Below the pieces are notes generated by a model, which was given only the letters and a program-made list of their open reading frames with translations, ran no database searches and had not been told where the DNA came from. From Wocania ichthyoenteri Th78 (lineage in GTDB: Bacteria > Bacteroidota > Bacteroidia > Flavobacteriales > Flavobacteriaceae): a stretch of DNA of 64,000 nt. The stretch's first letter is position 1. Every line of letters starts with the position of its first letter. The DNA lies in contig NZ_KN525716.1 of NCBI RefSeq assembly GCF_000789235.1, forward strand, positions 1,713,674 to 1,777,673, given 5' to 3'. Of this stretch, positions 8,704 to 17,921 are shown piece by piece. Made by a program: the position numbers and the translations under genes.

Positions 8704-9646
8704 GATGTTTTGCGATGTATGCTAGTGCAGCTTCTTTATCTTTTACTAATTGATTTTTTAAGGCTTCAATTGAATCAAATTTTTTCTCATCGCGAATACG
8801 CTCATGCAAATCTATTTGAATGGTTTTGTTGTAAATATCTTTATTAAAATTAAAAAAATGAACTTCGATACTTTGGGTATTTCCATCAACAGTTGGATTT
8901 ACACCAATATTTAACATCCCAAATATTTTTACATCATTAATTATCGAACTCACTATATAAGATCCATATTTAGGTATTAATTTATAATCTTCTTCAACCT
9001 TTATATTAGCAGTAGAAAAACCTAATTGTCTGCCTAATCCTTTCCCTTTAACTATAGCTCCAGTAATCATAAAAGCATAGCCTAAAAACATATTAGCTCT
9101 AGCAATATCGCCGTCGTTTAAAGCCTTTCTTATTTTGGTAGAACTTACTGCAACATCGTTAATATCTTGAGCCGAAATTTCTTCAACTTCAAAATTATAG
9201 GTGTTTCCAAAGCGTTTTAAATCTTCAATATCGGCGTTTCGGTTTCTACCAAATCTGTGGTCGTAACCAATAATTACTTTTTTAGCATGTAATTTATCAA
9301 CCAGAATTTGCTTAACGAAATCTTCGGCTGAAAGCCTTGAAAATTCTTTAGTAAATTTTTTAATTAGCAAGTAATCTAAACCTAATGCGTCTAATATCGC
9401 GTGGCGTTCATCAATAGTATTTATTAATTTTATTGACGAATCTTTTTGCAAAACCATTCGCGGATGCGGAAAAAAAGTGAGAATTACAGATTTTAATCCT
9501 TCTAATTTCCCAGCATTAATTAATCGTTTAACAATCTTTTGATGTCCAATATGTACACCATCAAAAGTGCCAATAGTTACTACTGTTGGTTTATCTGGTA
9601 GAGTATTTAAGTTACGCTTTGTTTTCAAGCTTTTAATTTTACACAA
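8693..9646 (-). CDS. ribF: Bifunctional riboflavin kinase/FAD synthetase
   Basis: Converts riboflavin to FMN and then to FAD in the cytoplasm. In the 317-residue protein the N-terminal nucleotidyltransferase half has GTFDGVHIGHQKI (about 27-39, HxGH-type) and SSTKIRKAL (about 168-176). The C-terminal riboflavin kinase half starts near 190 and has KGKGLGRQLGFSTANI (about 200-215) and GVNPTV. The downstream HTTM gene overlaps its end by 11 nt. Confidence 0.96.
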   Translation of the reverse strand: MCKIKSLKTKRNLNTLPDKPTVVTIGTFDGVHIGHQKIVKRLINAGKLEGLKSVILTFFPHPRMVLQKDSSIKLINTIDERHAILDALGLDYLLIKKFTKEFSRLSAEDFVKQILVDKLHAKKVIIGYDHRFGRNRNADIEDLKRFGNTYNFEVEEISAQDINDVAVSSTKIRKALNDGDIARANMFLGYAFMITGAIVKGKGLGRQLGFSTANIKVEEDYKLIPKYGSYIVSSIINDVKIFGMLNIGVNPTVDGNTQSIEVHFFNFNKDIYNKTIQIDLHERIRDEKKFDSIEALKNQLVKDKEAALAYIAKHHAK

Positions 9647-9685
9647 AACTAGGTATAATGTAGTTTATAACAAACCTAAAATTCT

Positions 9686-10204
9686 CTATTGTAATATAAT
9701 AATTTGATTTATTTCGTTTATAATTTGAGGAACTTCTTCAATCTTGAAATTTAAACTAATTTTAAGATTTTCATTATCTACTTTTACTACTGATAATTTT
9801 CCTTGATTAATTTTATAATATCCTGTTTGCCCTTTACAATAACACCATCTTGCAAAAAACAATTTTTCATTTTGTAAATTAGTTGTTTCTATCTCTAAGT
9901 TTACAGGATTTAACTCCATAAAAACCTCTTCTCTATAGCCTCCATCAACATAATTAGGGTTTTCATTCTTTTTGTACTCAAACTTTAAAACTAAATAATT
10001 GCCATTTGACATTTCTGGATAACTCATCCCCAAGTTATCCGTTTTAATTTGTAGGGTTTTATTTTTATAAACTTCTAAAGAACAAACACCATTTTCTGGA
10101 CAGTTAACAATACTAACACCCTTAGTGTTTATTGGTTTTATTTTGTTTTTTGCCTTACATGAAACTAAACAAATTACCAGATATAATCCATATAAATACT
10201 TCAT
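9686..10204 (-). CDS. Predicted lipoprotein, unknown
   Basis: A small protein of about 172 residues starting with the lipoprotein signal MKYLYGLYLVICLVSC, where the final Cys is the lipidation site. A start six bases further upstream (10210) is possible, but the internal Met gives the better signal peptide. The mature part is mostly beta-strand with no recognised domain. It lies about 40 nt upstream of ribF on the same strand and is divergent from the metalloprotease gene. Confidence 0.6.
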   Translation of the reverse strand: MKYLYGLYLVICLVSCKAKNKIKPINTKGVSIVNCPENGVCSLEVYKNKTLQIKTDNLGMSYPEMSNGNYLVLKFEYKKNENPNYVDGGYREEVFMELNPVNLEIETTNLQNEKLFFARWCYCKGQTGYYKINQGKLSVVKVDNENLKISLNFKIEEVPQIINEINQIIILQ

Positions 10205-10306
10205 AAACAAATATATGTTATTTTAAAATGATAGCTTAATTTTTGTAATTTATACTTTAACGGAGTATTTTTAGCAGACTATATTAAAACTCCATCTTTA
10301 ATTATT

Positions 10307-13300
10307 ATGAAATATTTTTACATAAAAAACTATTTATACCTACTTCTGTTTTCATTTTTTTTAACAAGTCTTTCCGCTCAAAATAATAAAGCGTTTTGGA
10401 CTAAGGTAACTAATGAAGAAGCCTCAATAGGTAAAAAAGGTATTAGAAAAACAGAACCTTTAAAGTCTGTTTACTATCAATTAGACATAAATAAATTAAA
10501 AACTGCTTTAAGTAGTGCTCCAAAACGTAGTGTTAAAAATGAAGTATCAAATCTTATTATTCAAATTCCGAATAGCGAAGGTCATTTTGATAATTTTGAA
10601 GTAAAAGAATCTTCTGTTCTAGAACCTGACTATCAAGAAAAATATCCAGAGTTAAGAACTTATATAGGTCAAAACATAAAAAATCCATCATCTATAATTA
10701 GTTTTAGCGTTACTCCAAAAGGGTTTCATGGCATGGTCCTTTCTTCAAAAACTGGTACTCAATTTATAGATCCTTATACACAAAACAATACTTATATAGT
10801 TTATAACAAAGGCGATTTGCCTAGACTAAAAGAAGCCTTTAAATGTTATTTACCAGACGATGCAACTGTTGCAAGAGAAATAAGTAAAAAATCAAAATCT
10901 TTTAAAAATGCCAATGATAGTAAATTAAGAACCTTTAGATTAGCATTAGCCTCAACTATTGAATACTCCAAATATCACTGGGAGGCAGCAGGCTTAACAG
11001 ATGGAGATACTGAAGCCGCAAAAAAAGCGGCAGTATTAGCTGCCATGGTAGTAACCATGAATCGTGTTAACTCTATTTTTCAAAGAGATTTGGCAATTAA
11101 AATGACCTTAGTAGACAATAGTAGTATTATTTTTATTGATACAGATAACTTTACTAACAACGATGCAAATCAATTAATTGATGAAAGTCAAAGTGAAATT
11201 AATAGCATTATAGGAGCAGCTAATTATGACATTGGGCATACGTTTAGTACAGGCGGCGGCGGATTAGCATCATTAAATTCTCCTTGTGTTGATAATAGAA
11301 AAGCTAGTGGGATTACTGGGTCTTCTAACCCTGTTGGAGACGCTTACGATATTGACTATGTAGCCCATGAAATGGGGCATCAGTTTGGTGCGCCTCATAC
11401 ATTTAATGGAAATGCTAGCAATTGTTCAGGTGGAAATAGAACCGCATCTAATGCATATGAACCTGGGAGTGGCACTACTATAATGGCTTACGCAGGAATT
11501 TGTTCTCCTCAAAACGTGCAACTTCAAAGCGATACCTATTTTCATCAAAAAAGTATTCAAATGATTTGGGATAATATTACTACTGGTTTAAGTACTTGTG
11601 GCACTGAAACTATATTAACCAATAATGCACCTGTTGCTAATGCAGGTCCCGATTATACAATTCCTATTTCTACGGCATATAAGCTCGTAGGAAGCTCAAC
11701 AGATCCCGATGGCACTACAGGACATACTTACACGTGGGAACAATATGATCTTGGGTCATCTGGTATTCCTGAAGAAACAAATACAGCTGGACCATTGGTT
11801 CGTTCATTTGAAGGGACTACAGAGCCAATTAGAAACATTCCTAGCTTTCTAGATTATTTAATTACAAATGGGTCTACTACTTGGGAAAAATTACCATCAG
11901 TTAACAGAACGCTTAATTTTGCACTTACAGTAAGAGATAATGATGTTATGGGAACAAATGGTGGTGGACAAACGGATGTAGATTTTGTGCAAATATTTAT
12001 AAATAGTACTGACCCATTTGCAGTAATAAACCCTATTTCATGGACACAGGGTACTACACAAACTATTGAATGGGTAGTTGGTCAATCAGCTAATGTCGCT
12101 ACTATTAATTGTCAAAGTGTAGATATTAAATTATCAACTGATGGTGGAGCTACTTTCCCTACTGTTATAGCATCAAATACACCTAACGATGGGGCCTTTT
12201 CATATGTGGTTCCAGCAATTGCAGATACATCAACAGCAAGAATATTAATTGAAGCTGCTGATAACATTTTTTATGATATTAGCGATTTCGAGTTTACTAT
12301 ATCTGCCAACCCAGATTTTTTTATTGCTAATGAAACATTAGCCCCTATTTCCTGTGATGATGTAACTGCCACCTATACTTTTGATTACGTTACCGCAAAT
12401 GGTTTTTCAGAAAACACCACATTTAGTGCTTCAGGAAATCCTGGAGCCTCAACAGTTTCGTTTTCACCAACCAGTAGGACAACTTCTGGTCCTGTAACCA
12501 TGACCATCTCTAATTTAGATGCTGTATCTCAAAATAATTATACGCTAACCATAACAGGGACGCCAACTGTTTCTTCTTCTAAAAATAAAAATGTAGCTTT
12601 TCCTTTTTTTAATAGTAATTGCGTTTCAATAGCAAATATAGATTACGCTACAAGTAGTACACTAGTAGAATTTAACACCATTAGCAATGCAACAGGTAAA
12701 GGAGATGATGGCTCTAATCCGCTTATCGATGGTTATAGTGATTATACAAGTATTACTACAGATGTAAACAGAAATAGTTCGTATGATTTAACTGTAAATG
12801 TTAATACAGATGGTGGCTTTGGTACAACAACTAAAGTTTGGGTTGATTGGAATCAAAACTGTAGTTTTGATGATGTAGGCGAAGAGTATAATTTAGGTGA
12901 TGCACTTAATGTAATAGATGGAGCAACTGGTAACTCTCCGCTTTCAGTTACAATTCCACCTGATGCTATTTTAGGAAGCACTTTAATGCGAGTTTCAACT
13001 AAATTTGAAGGTGATTTTGGTGGAGAAGTTCCAACTGCTTGCGAAAATGGGTTTGACGGAGAAGTTGAAGATTACACGATTAATGTACAAGCTTCTTTAG
13101 CGGTTGAAGAATTTGGTTTTGAAAATTTTACGGTTTTCCCTAACCCAAATAAAGGCGAGTTTACCATAAAATTAAATAGCTCGTTATCTAGCAATATTAA
13201 TGTAGGAGTTTATGATTTAAGAGGAAGAGCTATTTATAAAAACAAATATAAAGATGCTGGTGATTTTAATGAAAAAATAAACTTAAACCATGTACAATCT

Positions 13301-13366
13301 GGAATGTATATTTTAACGGTAAAAGATGATAAACGAAAATCTACTAAAAAAATAATTATTGAATAA
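10307..13366 (+). CDS. Secreted reprolysin-type metalloprotease with T9SS tail
   Basis: A secreted zinc protease of 1019 residues. It has a signal peptide (about 1-24), a prodomain-like region (about 30-200), and a reprolysin-like catalytic domain (about 205-430) with the metzincin motif HEMGHQFGAPH starting at His354. Beta-sandwich domains follow: a PKD/Ig-like region after about 440, a GEVED-type domain ending FDGEVEDYTINV near 930, and a C-terminal type IX sorting domain starting FTVFPNPNKGEF. The type IX system should carry it across the outer membrane and the tail is then removed. It is monocistronic, with a terminator straight after the stop. Confidence 0.9.
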   Translation: MKYFYIKNYLYLLLFSFFLTSLSAQNNKAFWTKVTNEEASIGKKGIRKTEPLKSVYYQLDINKLKTALSSAPKRSVKNEVSNLIIQIPNSEGHFDNFEVKESSVLEPDYQEKYPELRTYIGQNIKNPSSIISFSVTPKGFHGMVLSSKTGTQFIDPYTQNNTYIVYNKGDLPRLKEAFKCYLPDDATVAREISKKSKSFKNANDSKLRTFRLALASTIEYSKYHWEAAGLTDGDTEAAKKAAVLAAMVVTMNRVNSIFQRDLAIKMTLVDNSSIIFIDTDNFTNNDANQLIDESQSEINSIIGAANYDIGHTFSTGGGGLASLNSPCVDNRKASGITGSSNPVGDAYDIDYVAHEMGHQFGAPHTFNGNASNCSGGNRTASNAYEPGSGTTIMAYAGICSPQNVQLQSDTYFHQKSIQMIWDNITTGLSTCGTETILTNNAPVANAGPDYTIPISTAYKLVGSSTDPDGTTGHTYTWEQYDLGSSGIPEETNTAGPLVRSFEGTTEPIRNIPSFLDYLITNGSTTWEKLPSVNRTLNFALTVRDNDVMGTNGGGQTDVDFVQIFINSTDPFAVINPISWTQGTTQTIEWVVGQSANVATINCQSVDIKLSTDGGATFPTVIASNTPNDGAFSYVVPAIADTSTARILIEAADNIFYDISDFEFTISANPDFFIANETLAPISCDDVTATYTFDYVTANGFSENTTFSASGNPGASTVSFSPTSRTTSGPVTMTISNLDAVSQNNYTLTITGTPTVSSSKNKNVAFPFFNSNCVSIANIDYATSSTLVEFNTISNATGKGDDGSNPLIDGYSDYTSITTDVNRNSSYDLTVNVNTDGGFGTTTKVWVDWNQNCSFDDVGEEYNLGDALNVIDGATGNSPLSVTIPPDAILGSTLMRVSTKFEGDFGGEVPTACENGFDGEVEDYTINVQASLAVEEFGFENFTVFPNPNKGEFTIKLNSSLSSNINVGVYDLRGRAIYKNKYKDAGDFNEKINLNHVQSGMYILTVKDDKRKSTKKIIIE

Positions 13367-13374
13367 ATAAAAAA

Positions 13375-13399
13375 GGGAAGATTAAATCTTCTCTTTTTT
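13375..13399. terminator. Bidirectional terminator between protease and pth
   Basis: The stem GGGAAGA/TCTTCTC with loop TTAAA is followed on the plus strand by TTTTTT and preceded by A-runs that give a T-run on the minus strand. It sits between the convergent metalloprotease and pth genes and could serve both. Confidence 0.7.
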
Positions 13400-14024
13400 A
13401 TTTTCCGTTAAAAGTATTCATAGTATTATTTATACCTGCCAATACAAAAGATTTTATTAGCTCTACAGACTTGTTTAATCGTTCTGTTAGCTTCTCATTT
13501 TCATCTTCTGTCCATTCCCCTAAAACATAATCTACTTGTCTTCCTTTACTAAAAGTATCACTTATTCCAAATCTAAAACGGTTATATTTTGTAGTGTTTA
13601 GTTTATCTTGAATATCTTTTAATCCATTATGTCCACCATCGCTTCCTTTAGTTTTTAAACGGATACTTCCAAAAGGTAAATTCAAATCGTCCGTAATAAC
13701 TAGTACATTTTCTAAAGGAATTTTTTCTTTTATTAACCAATATTGAACCGCTTTTCCGCTTAAATTCATATAAGTGTTTGGTTTTAAAAATATAAATGTT
13801 CGCCCTTTTAATTTATATGTGGTAATGTCTCCTAATTTTTGAGTCTCAAAAACCAAGTTTTCTTTATTAGCAAAATAATCTAAAACTTTAAAACCAATGT
13901 TGTGTCTAGTATTTTGATACTTTTCTCCTATATTACCTAAACCAACTATTAAATACTTCTTCATATAATCTGTATCTTTTATATGTTCTTTCTTTTTAAA
14001 TAATTTGATTAAAAATTGACACAT
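13398..14024 (-). CDS. pth: Peptidyl-tRNA hydrolase
   Basis: Releases peptides from stalled peptidyl-tRNA to recycle tRNA. The conserved core begins MKKYLIVGLGNIGEKYQNTRHNIGF at residue 21, with the catalytic His in the NTRHN motif. Other family signatures are KPNTYMNLSG and GGHNGLKDI. The reading frame can begin 20 residues earlier (14024) or at the internal Met at 13964. The extension is basic and hydrophobic. I recall similar extensions in flavobacterial homologues, but the start is unsettled. It is transcribed apart from ctc, since a strong hairpin lies between them. Confidence 0.93.
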   Translation of the reverse strand: MCQFLIKLFKKKEHIKDTDYMKKYLIVGLGNIGEKYQNTRHNIGFKVLDYFANKENLVFETQKLGDITTYKLKGRTFIFLKPNTYMNLSGKAVQYWLIKEKIPLENVLVITDDLNLPFGSIRLKTKGSDGGHNGLKDIQDKLNTTKYNRFRFGISDTFSKGRQVDYVLGEWTEDENEKLTERLNKSVELIKSFVLAGINNTMNTFNGK

Positions 14025-14044
14025 AAAAGTTTAGTTTGTGTAAA

Positions 14045-14079
14045 AATAAAAAAGCATCCTGAATAAAACAGGATGCTTT
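14045..14079 (-). terminator. Terminator downstream of ctc
   Basis: A perfect 10-bp stem AAAGCATCCT/AGGATGCTTT (14051-14060 with 14070-14079) has a 9-nt loop, with T-rich sequence on both outer sides. It lies just after the ctc stop and upstream of pth, so it ends the prs/ctc transcript on the minus strand. Confidence 0.85.
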
Positions 14080-14104
14080 TTATATTAAATTTAGAATAAA
14101 CTAT

Positions 14105-14746
14105 CTATTCTTGAGCTGTAGCCTCTTCTGCTGGTGCGTCAGTACTTGCTCCTTCTGCACCTTCTTCTACTTCTTCTTCATCTTCTTCATCAACAATAGC
14201 TACTCTAGATGTACTCACTCGACATACAACAGTATTATCGTTATGTAAAAAAGTATAATCTTCGCTTGGTAAATCGCCAACTGCTACTTTATCACCAATT
14301 TTTAAAGGTGTAATATCGATTTCTATAAAATCTGGTAGGTTTGCAGGAAGTGCTTTAATACGTAATTTTCTGTTGGTTCTTCTTAAAACACCACCGTTTT
14401 TAACTCCTCTTGAATTACCAACAAGTTGTACAGGAATATTTAAAGCAATTTCTTTATCTTCAAATAATTGATAGAAATCCACGTGTAAAATTCTGTCTGT
14501 TACAGGGTGAAATTGAATGTCTTGCATTACCGCGTTTAAAGTTTCACCGCTATCTAAATTAATCACAACTGTATGCGCATTAGGCGTGTATACAAGTTTA
14601 GAGAAAGCTAATTCTGGTGCAGAGAAATGCACTGGTTTATCTCCTCCGTATAATACGCAAGGAACCTGACCAGCATTACGTAAAGCTTTCGTTGCTTTTT
14701 TGCCTACGCTTTCTCTTTGAGATCCGTTGATTGTAATTGATTTCAT
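14105..14746 (-). CDS. ctc: 50S ribosomal protein L25/general stress protein Ctc
   Basis: Binds 5S rRNA in the large ribosomal subunit. The 213-residue protein has the L25 beta-barrel N-domain ([24 protein letters not shown]) and the longer C-terminal domain found in CTC/TL5-type proteins ([12 protein letters not shown]). It ends in a very acidic tail of about 35 residues ([14 protein letters not shown]), as is usual in Bacteroidota. It lies about 100 nt downstream of prs, and this pairing is common in bacteria. Confidence 0.95.
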   Translation of the reverse strand: MKSITINGSQRESVGKKATKALRNAGQVPCVLYGGDKPVHFSAPELAFSKLVYTPNAHTVVINLDSGETLNAVMQDIQFHPVTDRILHVDFYQLFEDKEIALNIPVQLVGNSRGVKNGGVLRRTNRKLRIKALPANLPDFIEIDITPLKIGDKVAVGDLPSEDYTFLHNDNTVVCRVSTSRVAIVDEEDEEEVEEGAEGASTDAPAEEATAQE

Positions 14747-14811
14747 TTGTTTATTTATATAATTTAATTAATATTCTTTTTTAGGTTCAACTACAAATTT
14801 ATGGTAGTTGA

Positions 14812-14833
14812 GCATTTCGACTTCGCTCAATGC
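14812..14833. repeat. Short interspersed palindrome, copy 3
   Basis: GCATTTCGACTTCGCTCAATGC, between prs and ctc. The ends differ from copies 1 and 2, but the pairing is kept: GCATT pairs with AATGC here, where CACT pairs with AGTG there. This compensating change points to a selected hairpin. Confidence 0.65.
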
Positions 14834-14848
14834 AAGCCTAAGCCAAAA

Positions 14849-15790
14849 CTACATTACAAATTGAGAACTAATTGATTTGTTATGATGTACTTTATGCATA
14901 ACATTTGCGAATAATTCTGCACAACTCAAAACTCTTACTTTATTACTTTTTTGTGTTAAAGGAATTGAATCTGTTACTATTAATTCTTCTAATTTTGAGT
15001 TATCTAATTTTTTATAGGCATCACCAGACAAAATAGGATGTGTACAAATGGCTCTTACACTTAATGCGCCTCTTTCCATCATTAAATCTGCTGCTTTTGT
15101 TAATGTCCCTGCTGTATCAACCATATCATCAACCAAAACCACATTTTTACCTTCTACATTACCAATCAATTCCATATGAGAAATCACATTAGCTTTTGCC
15201 CGCTGCTTATAACATATTACCACATCGCTTTCTAAAGCTTTAGAATAAGCATAAGCTCTTTTGGAGCCGCCCATATCTGGCGAAGCAATAGTTAAATTTG
15301 GCAGGTTTAAGTTTTTTAAATAAGGCAAGAAAATAGTAGAAGCAAATAAATGATCTACAGGTTTTTCAAAAAAGCCTTGAATTTGATCTGCATGCAAATC
15401 CATAGTAATAATACGAGTCGCACCTGCTGCTTCTAACATTTTTGCTACTAATTTTGCAGCAATAGGGACTCTAGGTTTATCTTTTCTGTCTTGTCTTGCC
15501 CAACCAAAATATGGCATTACTGCTGTAATATGTCTTGCAGATGCACGTTTTGCAGCATCAATCATTAGCAATAGTTCCATTAAATTTTCAGAACTAGGAT
15601 TTGTAGATCCTATAATAAAAATTCGTGTTCCTCTTATTGACTCCTCATAAGATGGCTGAAACTCACCATCGCTATATGTTGAAGTAATTACATTTCCTAA
15701 ACTTGCCCCATATGCAGTTGCAATATTTTTAGCAAGTTCTGTACTTTGTGTACAAGAAAAAATTTTAGCTTCTGTTATAACGTTTGGCAT
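14849..15790 (-). CDS. prs: Ribose-phosphate pyrophosphokinase
   Basis: Makes PRPP from ribose 5-phosphate and ATP for nucleotide, His and Trp synthesis. The 313-residue protein is of typical length. Visible motifs are the flexible-loop region YFGWARQDRKDKPR (about 94-107), DLHADQIQGFF (about 129-139) and the PRPP-binding loop VVLVDDMVDTAGTLTKAA (about 216-233). ctc follows on the same strand. Confidence 0.97.
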   Translation of the reverse strand: MPNVITEAKIFSCTQSTELAKNIATAYGASLGNVITSTYSDGEFQPSYEESIRGTRIFIIGSTNPSSENLMELLLMIDAAKRASARHITAVMPYFGWARQDRKDKPRVPIAAKLVAKMLEAAGATRIITMDLHADQIQGFFEKPVDHLFASTIFLPYLKNLNLPNLTIASPDMGGSKRAYAYSKALESDVVICYKQRAKANVISHMELIGNVEGKNVVLVDDMVDTAGTLTKAADLMMERGALSVRAICTHPILSGDAYKKLDNSKLEELIVTDSIPLTQKSNKVRVLSCAELFANVMHKVHHNKSISSQFVM

Positions 15791-15936
15791 GGATAACTAG
15801 TTGTTTTATAGCGCAAAACAGCACCTTATTTTTATCGAGGTGCAAATTTATACATTTATTTTAACCTAAAAAGTATATTGACTAGTATTTTTATGCTTAA
15901 TATCGAAAAAAACTATATTTTTGCTGTCCAAAATAA

Positions 15937-16018
15937 GCTCAAGTGGCGGAATTGGTAGACGCGCTGGATTCAAAATCCAGTGACTTCGGTCGTGTGGGTT
16001 CGATTCCCACCTTGAGTA
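15937..16018 (+). tRNA. tRNA-Leu (CAA anticodon)
   Basis: A full cloverleaf can be folded. The acceptor GCTCAAG pairs with CTTGAGT (a G-U first pair); the D-arm contains GGTAGAC; and the anticodon stem CTGGA/TCCAG holds loop TTCAAAA with anticodon CAA. A class II variable arm (TGACTTCGGTCG) and the T-arm GTGGGTTCGATTCCCAC follow. CCA is not encoded. A TATTTTTG box at 15916-15923, 13 nt before the gene, fits the flavobacterial -7 element. The 3' half is a classic integration target, and a tyrosine integrase begins 260 nt downstream. Confidence 0.95.
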
Positions 16019-16039
16019 CTTTTTATGTATCAAATGAAT

Positions 16040-16084
16040 GCAAAAAACCTGTAAATATATGATTTACAGGTTTTTGCGTTTTTT
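16040..16084 (+). terminator. Terminator downstream of tRNA-Leu
   Basis: A long stem GCAAAAAACCTGTAAAT/ATTTACAGGTTTTTGC has a 4-6-nt loop followed by GTTTTTTAC. It lies about 20 nt beyond the tRNA. Confidence 0.8.
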
Positions 16085-16278
16085 ACGATATTAAATAAAA
16101 CCATTTAATACTATATAAAAAGGGACTTATTCGGTGTCACTTCAAAAATAAAAAAATGGGTCACCAGATTAACACAAATAGCTACATATAATATTGATTT
16201 TCAATGTGTTAAAAAATTTTATGTTTATATATTTTTTTGTAATTTCAAACCAAATTTTTAACAAAAACGGTATAAAAG

Positions 16279-17553
16279 GTGTCCCATTCGCTCAAACTTT
16301 TAATATATATTAAAAAAAGCAAATTAGATAATTTGGGAAAAGCACCCATTTATGCAAGAATTACCATAGACCAACAAAGGGCTGAATTGAGTATGTGTCG
16401 CAAAATCGAACCAAGTCAGTGGAGTAATGACACGGGTTTAGCGAAGGGAAGCTCGAAAGAAATTCAAGAATTAAATAGGTTTATTGCTTCAATTAAAAGT
16501 AAAATTTTTATATGTCAGCAACGATTAATTGAAAAAGGAGAAGTGATATCTGCAATCAAACTTCGTGATAATTACTTAGGAAAAGACAAAGAAAGTAAAA
16601 TGCTATTAGAGACTTTTCAAGAGCATAATGACCAAATTGAAAAACTAATTGGAATAGATTTCGCTCCAAACACATTAATCCGCTACAAGACAACTAAGAA
16701 TCATATTCAAAAATATATTTTTAAACAATATAAGGTAAAAGACATCCCTCTTATAAAAGTAGATATTCTATTTATTAATAATCTTGAATATTATTTAAAG
16801 ACAATACAAAAATGTAGTCATAATACTTCCTATAAATACGTATCAAATTTGAAAAAAATTATACGTATCGCATATACAAATGGCTGGATTAAAACATATC
16901 CTTTTTTGCATTACAAATCTCGATTTAAAATTGTGGATCGTGAATTTCTTACAGAAAAAGAAATTCAATCAATTATTGATAAGGATTTTAAAATTGAAAG
17001 ACTTAATCAGGTTAAGGATATTTTCATTTTTAGCTGCTTTACTGGACTAGCTTATTCAGACGTAAAAAGTCTATCAAAAAGCGATATTGTGATAGGTATA
17101 GATGGTGAGCGCTGGATTAAAATAAAAAGAACAAAGACAAAGACTCAAAGTAATATACCAATACTTCCACAGGCTGAAACTATAATTCGTAAATATTCCA
17201 ATAATCCAGACATGTTGAATTTAGACAGGATTTTTCCTGTAGCAAGCAATCAAAAAACGAATGCTTATTTAAAAGAAATTGCTAACATATGTAAAATTAG
17301 TAAGAATCTTACTTTTCACTTAGCACGTCATACCTTTGCTACCACAATAACATTGACAAATGGCGTATCGATAGAATCAGTAAGTAAAATGCTTGGTCAC
17401 AAATCTTTGAGAACTACTCAACACTATGCCAAAATTTTAGATAAAAAAGTAAGTGAGGATATGAATACTTTAAGGGCAAAAATGAGTATTGGGAAACAAA
17501 AAGAATATAAACCCAAATGCTACTCAATGAGTTATCCTTTTAGCATAAAATAA
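16279..17553 (+). CDS. Tyrosine recombinase/integrase
   Basis: A site-specific recombinase of 424 residues, of the type that drives integration of Bacteroidota mobile elements. It starts with a GTG; the conserved opening LIYIKKSKLDNLGKAPIYARI (residues 7-27) shows there is no room for a shorter start. A SAM-like core-binding domain spans about 110-215. The catalytic domain shows TGLAYSD, HLARHTFATT (His-x-x-Arg) and LGHKSLRTTQHYAKI, whose Tyr is the nucleophile. Its place 260 nt from the tRNA-Leu suggests integration there. A related C-terminal fragment lies at 61.5 kb. Confidence 0.92.
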   Translation: MSHSLKLLIYIKKSKLDNLGKAPIYARITIDQQRAELSMCRKIEPSQWSNDTGLAKGSSKEIQELNRFIASIKSKIFICQQRLIEKGEVISAIKLRDNYLGKDKESKMLLETFQEHNDQIEKLIGIDFAPNTLIRYKTTKNHIQKYIFKQYKVKDIPLIKVDILFINNLEYYLKTIQKCSHNTSYKYVSNLKKIIRIAYTNGWIKTYPFLHYKSRFKIVDREFLTEKEIQSIIDKDFKIERLNQVKDIFIFSCFTGLAYSDVKSLSKSDIVIGIDGERWIKIKRTKTKTQSNIPILPQAETIIRKYSNNPDMLNLDRIFPVASNQKTNAYLKEIANICKISKNLTFHLARHTFATTITLTNGVSIESVSKMLGHKSLRTTQHYAKILDKKVSEDMNTLRAKMSIGKQKEYKPKCYSMSYPFSIK

Positions 17554-17664
17554 CAACTGTTTAATATATTTCTAACTTAAAAATTTTAATTTCTTCACAT
17601 ATCTGCGTTTCCAAGTCCCAACTTTTTCCAGAATACTTTATTTGCATTGTTAATAACCTTAAAT

Positions 17665-17687
17665 ACACCTCAAAGTGGGTGTTTTTT
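17665..17687 (+). terminator. Weak terminator after the integrase
   Basis: A short stem ACACC/GGTGT with an 8-nt loop is followed by TTTTTT, about 110 nt after the integrase stop. The rest of the 17554-17921 gap is very AT-rich and shows no reading frame I would call. Confidence 0.4.
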
Positions 17688-17876
17688 AAACATTAAGATT
17701 GATGCCATTTGTAACTATTTAACTTCAAAAATTAATTCAGAATAAAAAACTAATAAAATTTATTTATTTTTAGTTTAATTTACTGTATGTCAATTATTTG
17801 TGAATAACTTATATGTTTTTTTAATCCTTATAGCACCTCCATTTTATACTTTTATTTCCATAATCCCATAAGGGAA

Positions 17877-17894
17877 AACAAAAGCGCTTTTGTT
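17877..17894. promoter_or_regulatory. Perfect 18-bp palindrome before the excisionase-like gene
   Basis: AACAAAAGCGCTTTTGTT is a perfect dyad ending 27 nt before the ATG of the HTH gene. It is preceded immediately by another small inverted repeat (TCCC-ATAA-GGGA, 17865-17876). Its position suits an operator for the element's own control, possibly bound by the small HTH protein. The role is inferred. Confidence 0.45.
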
Positions 17895-17921
17895 CATTTT
17901 AGTAATCTAAAAACAATAGAA

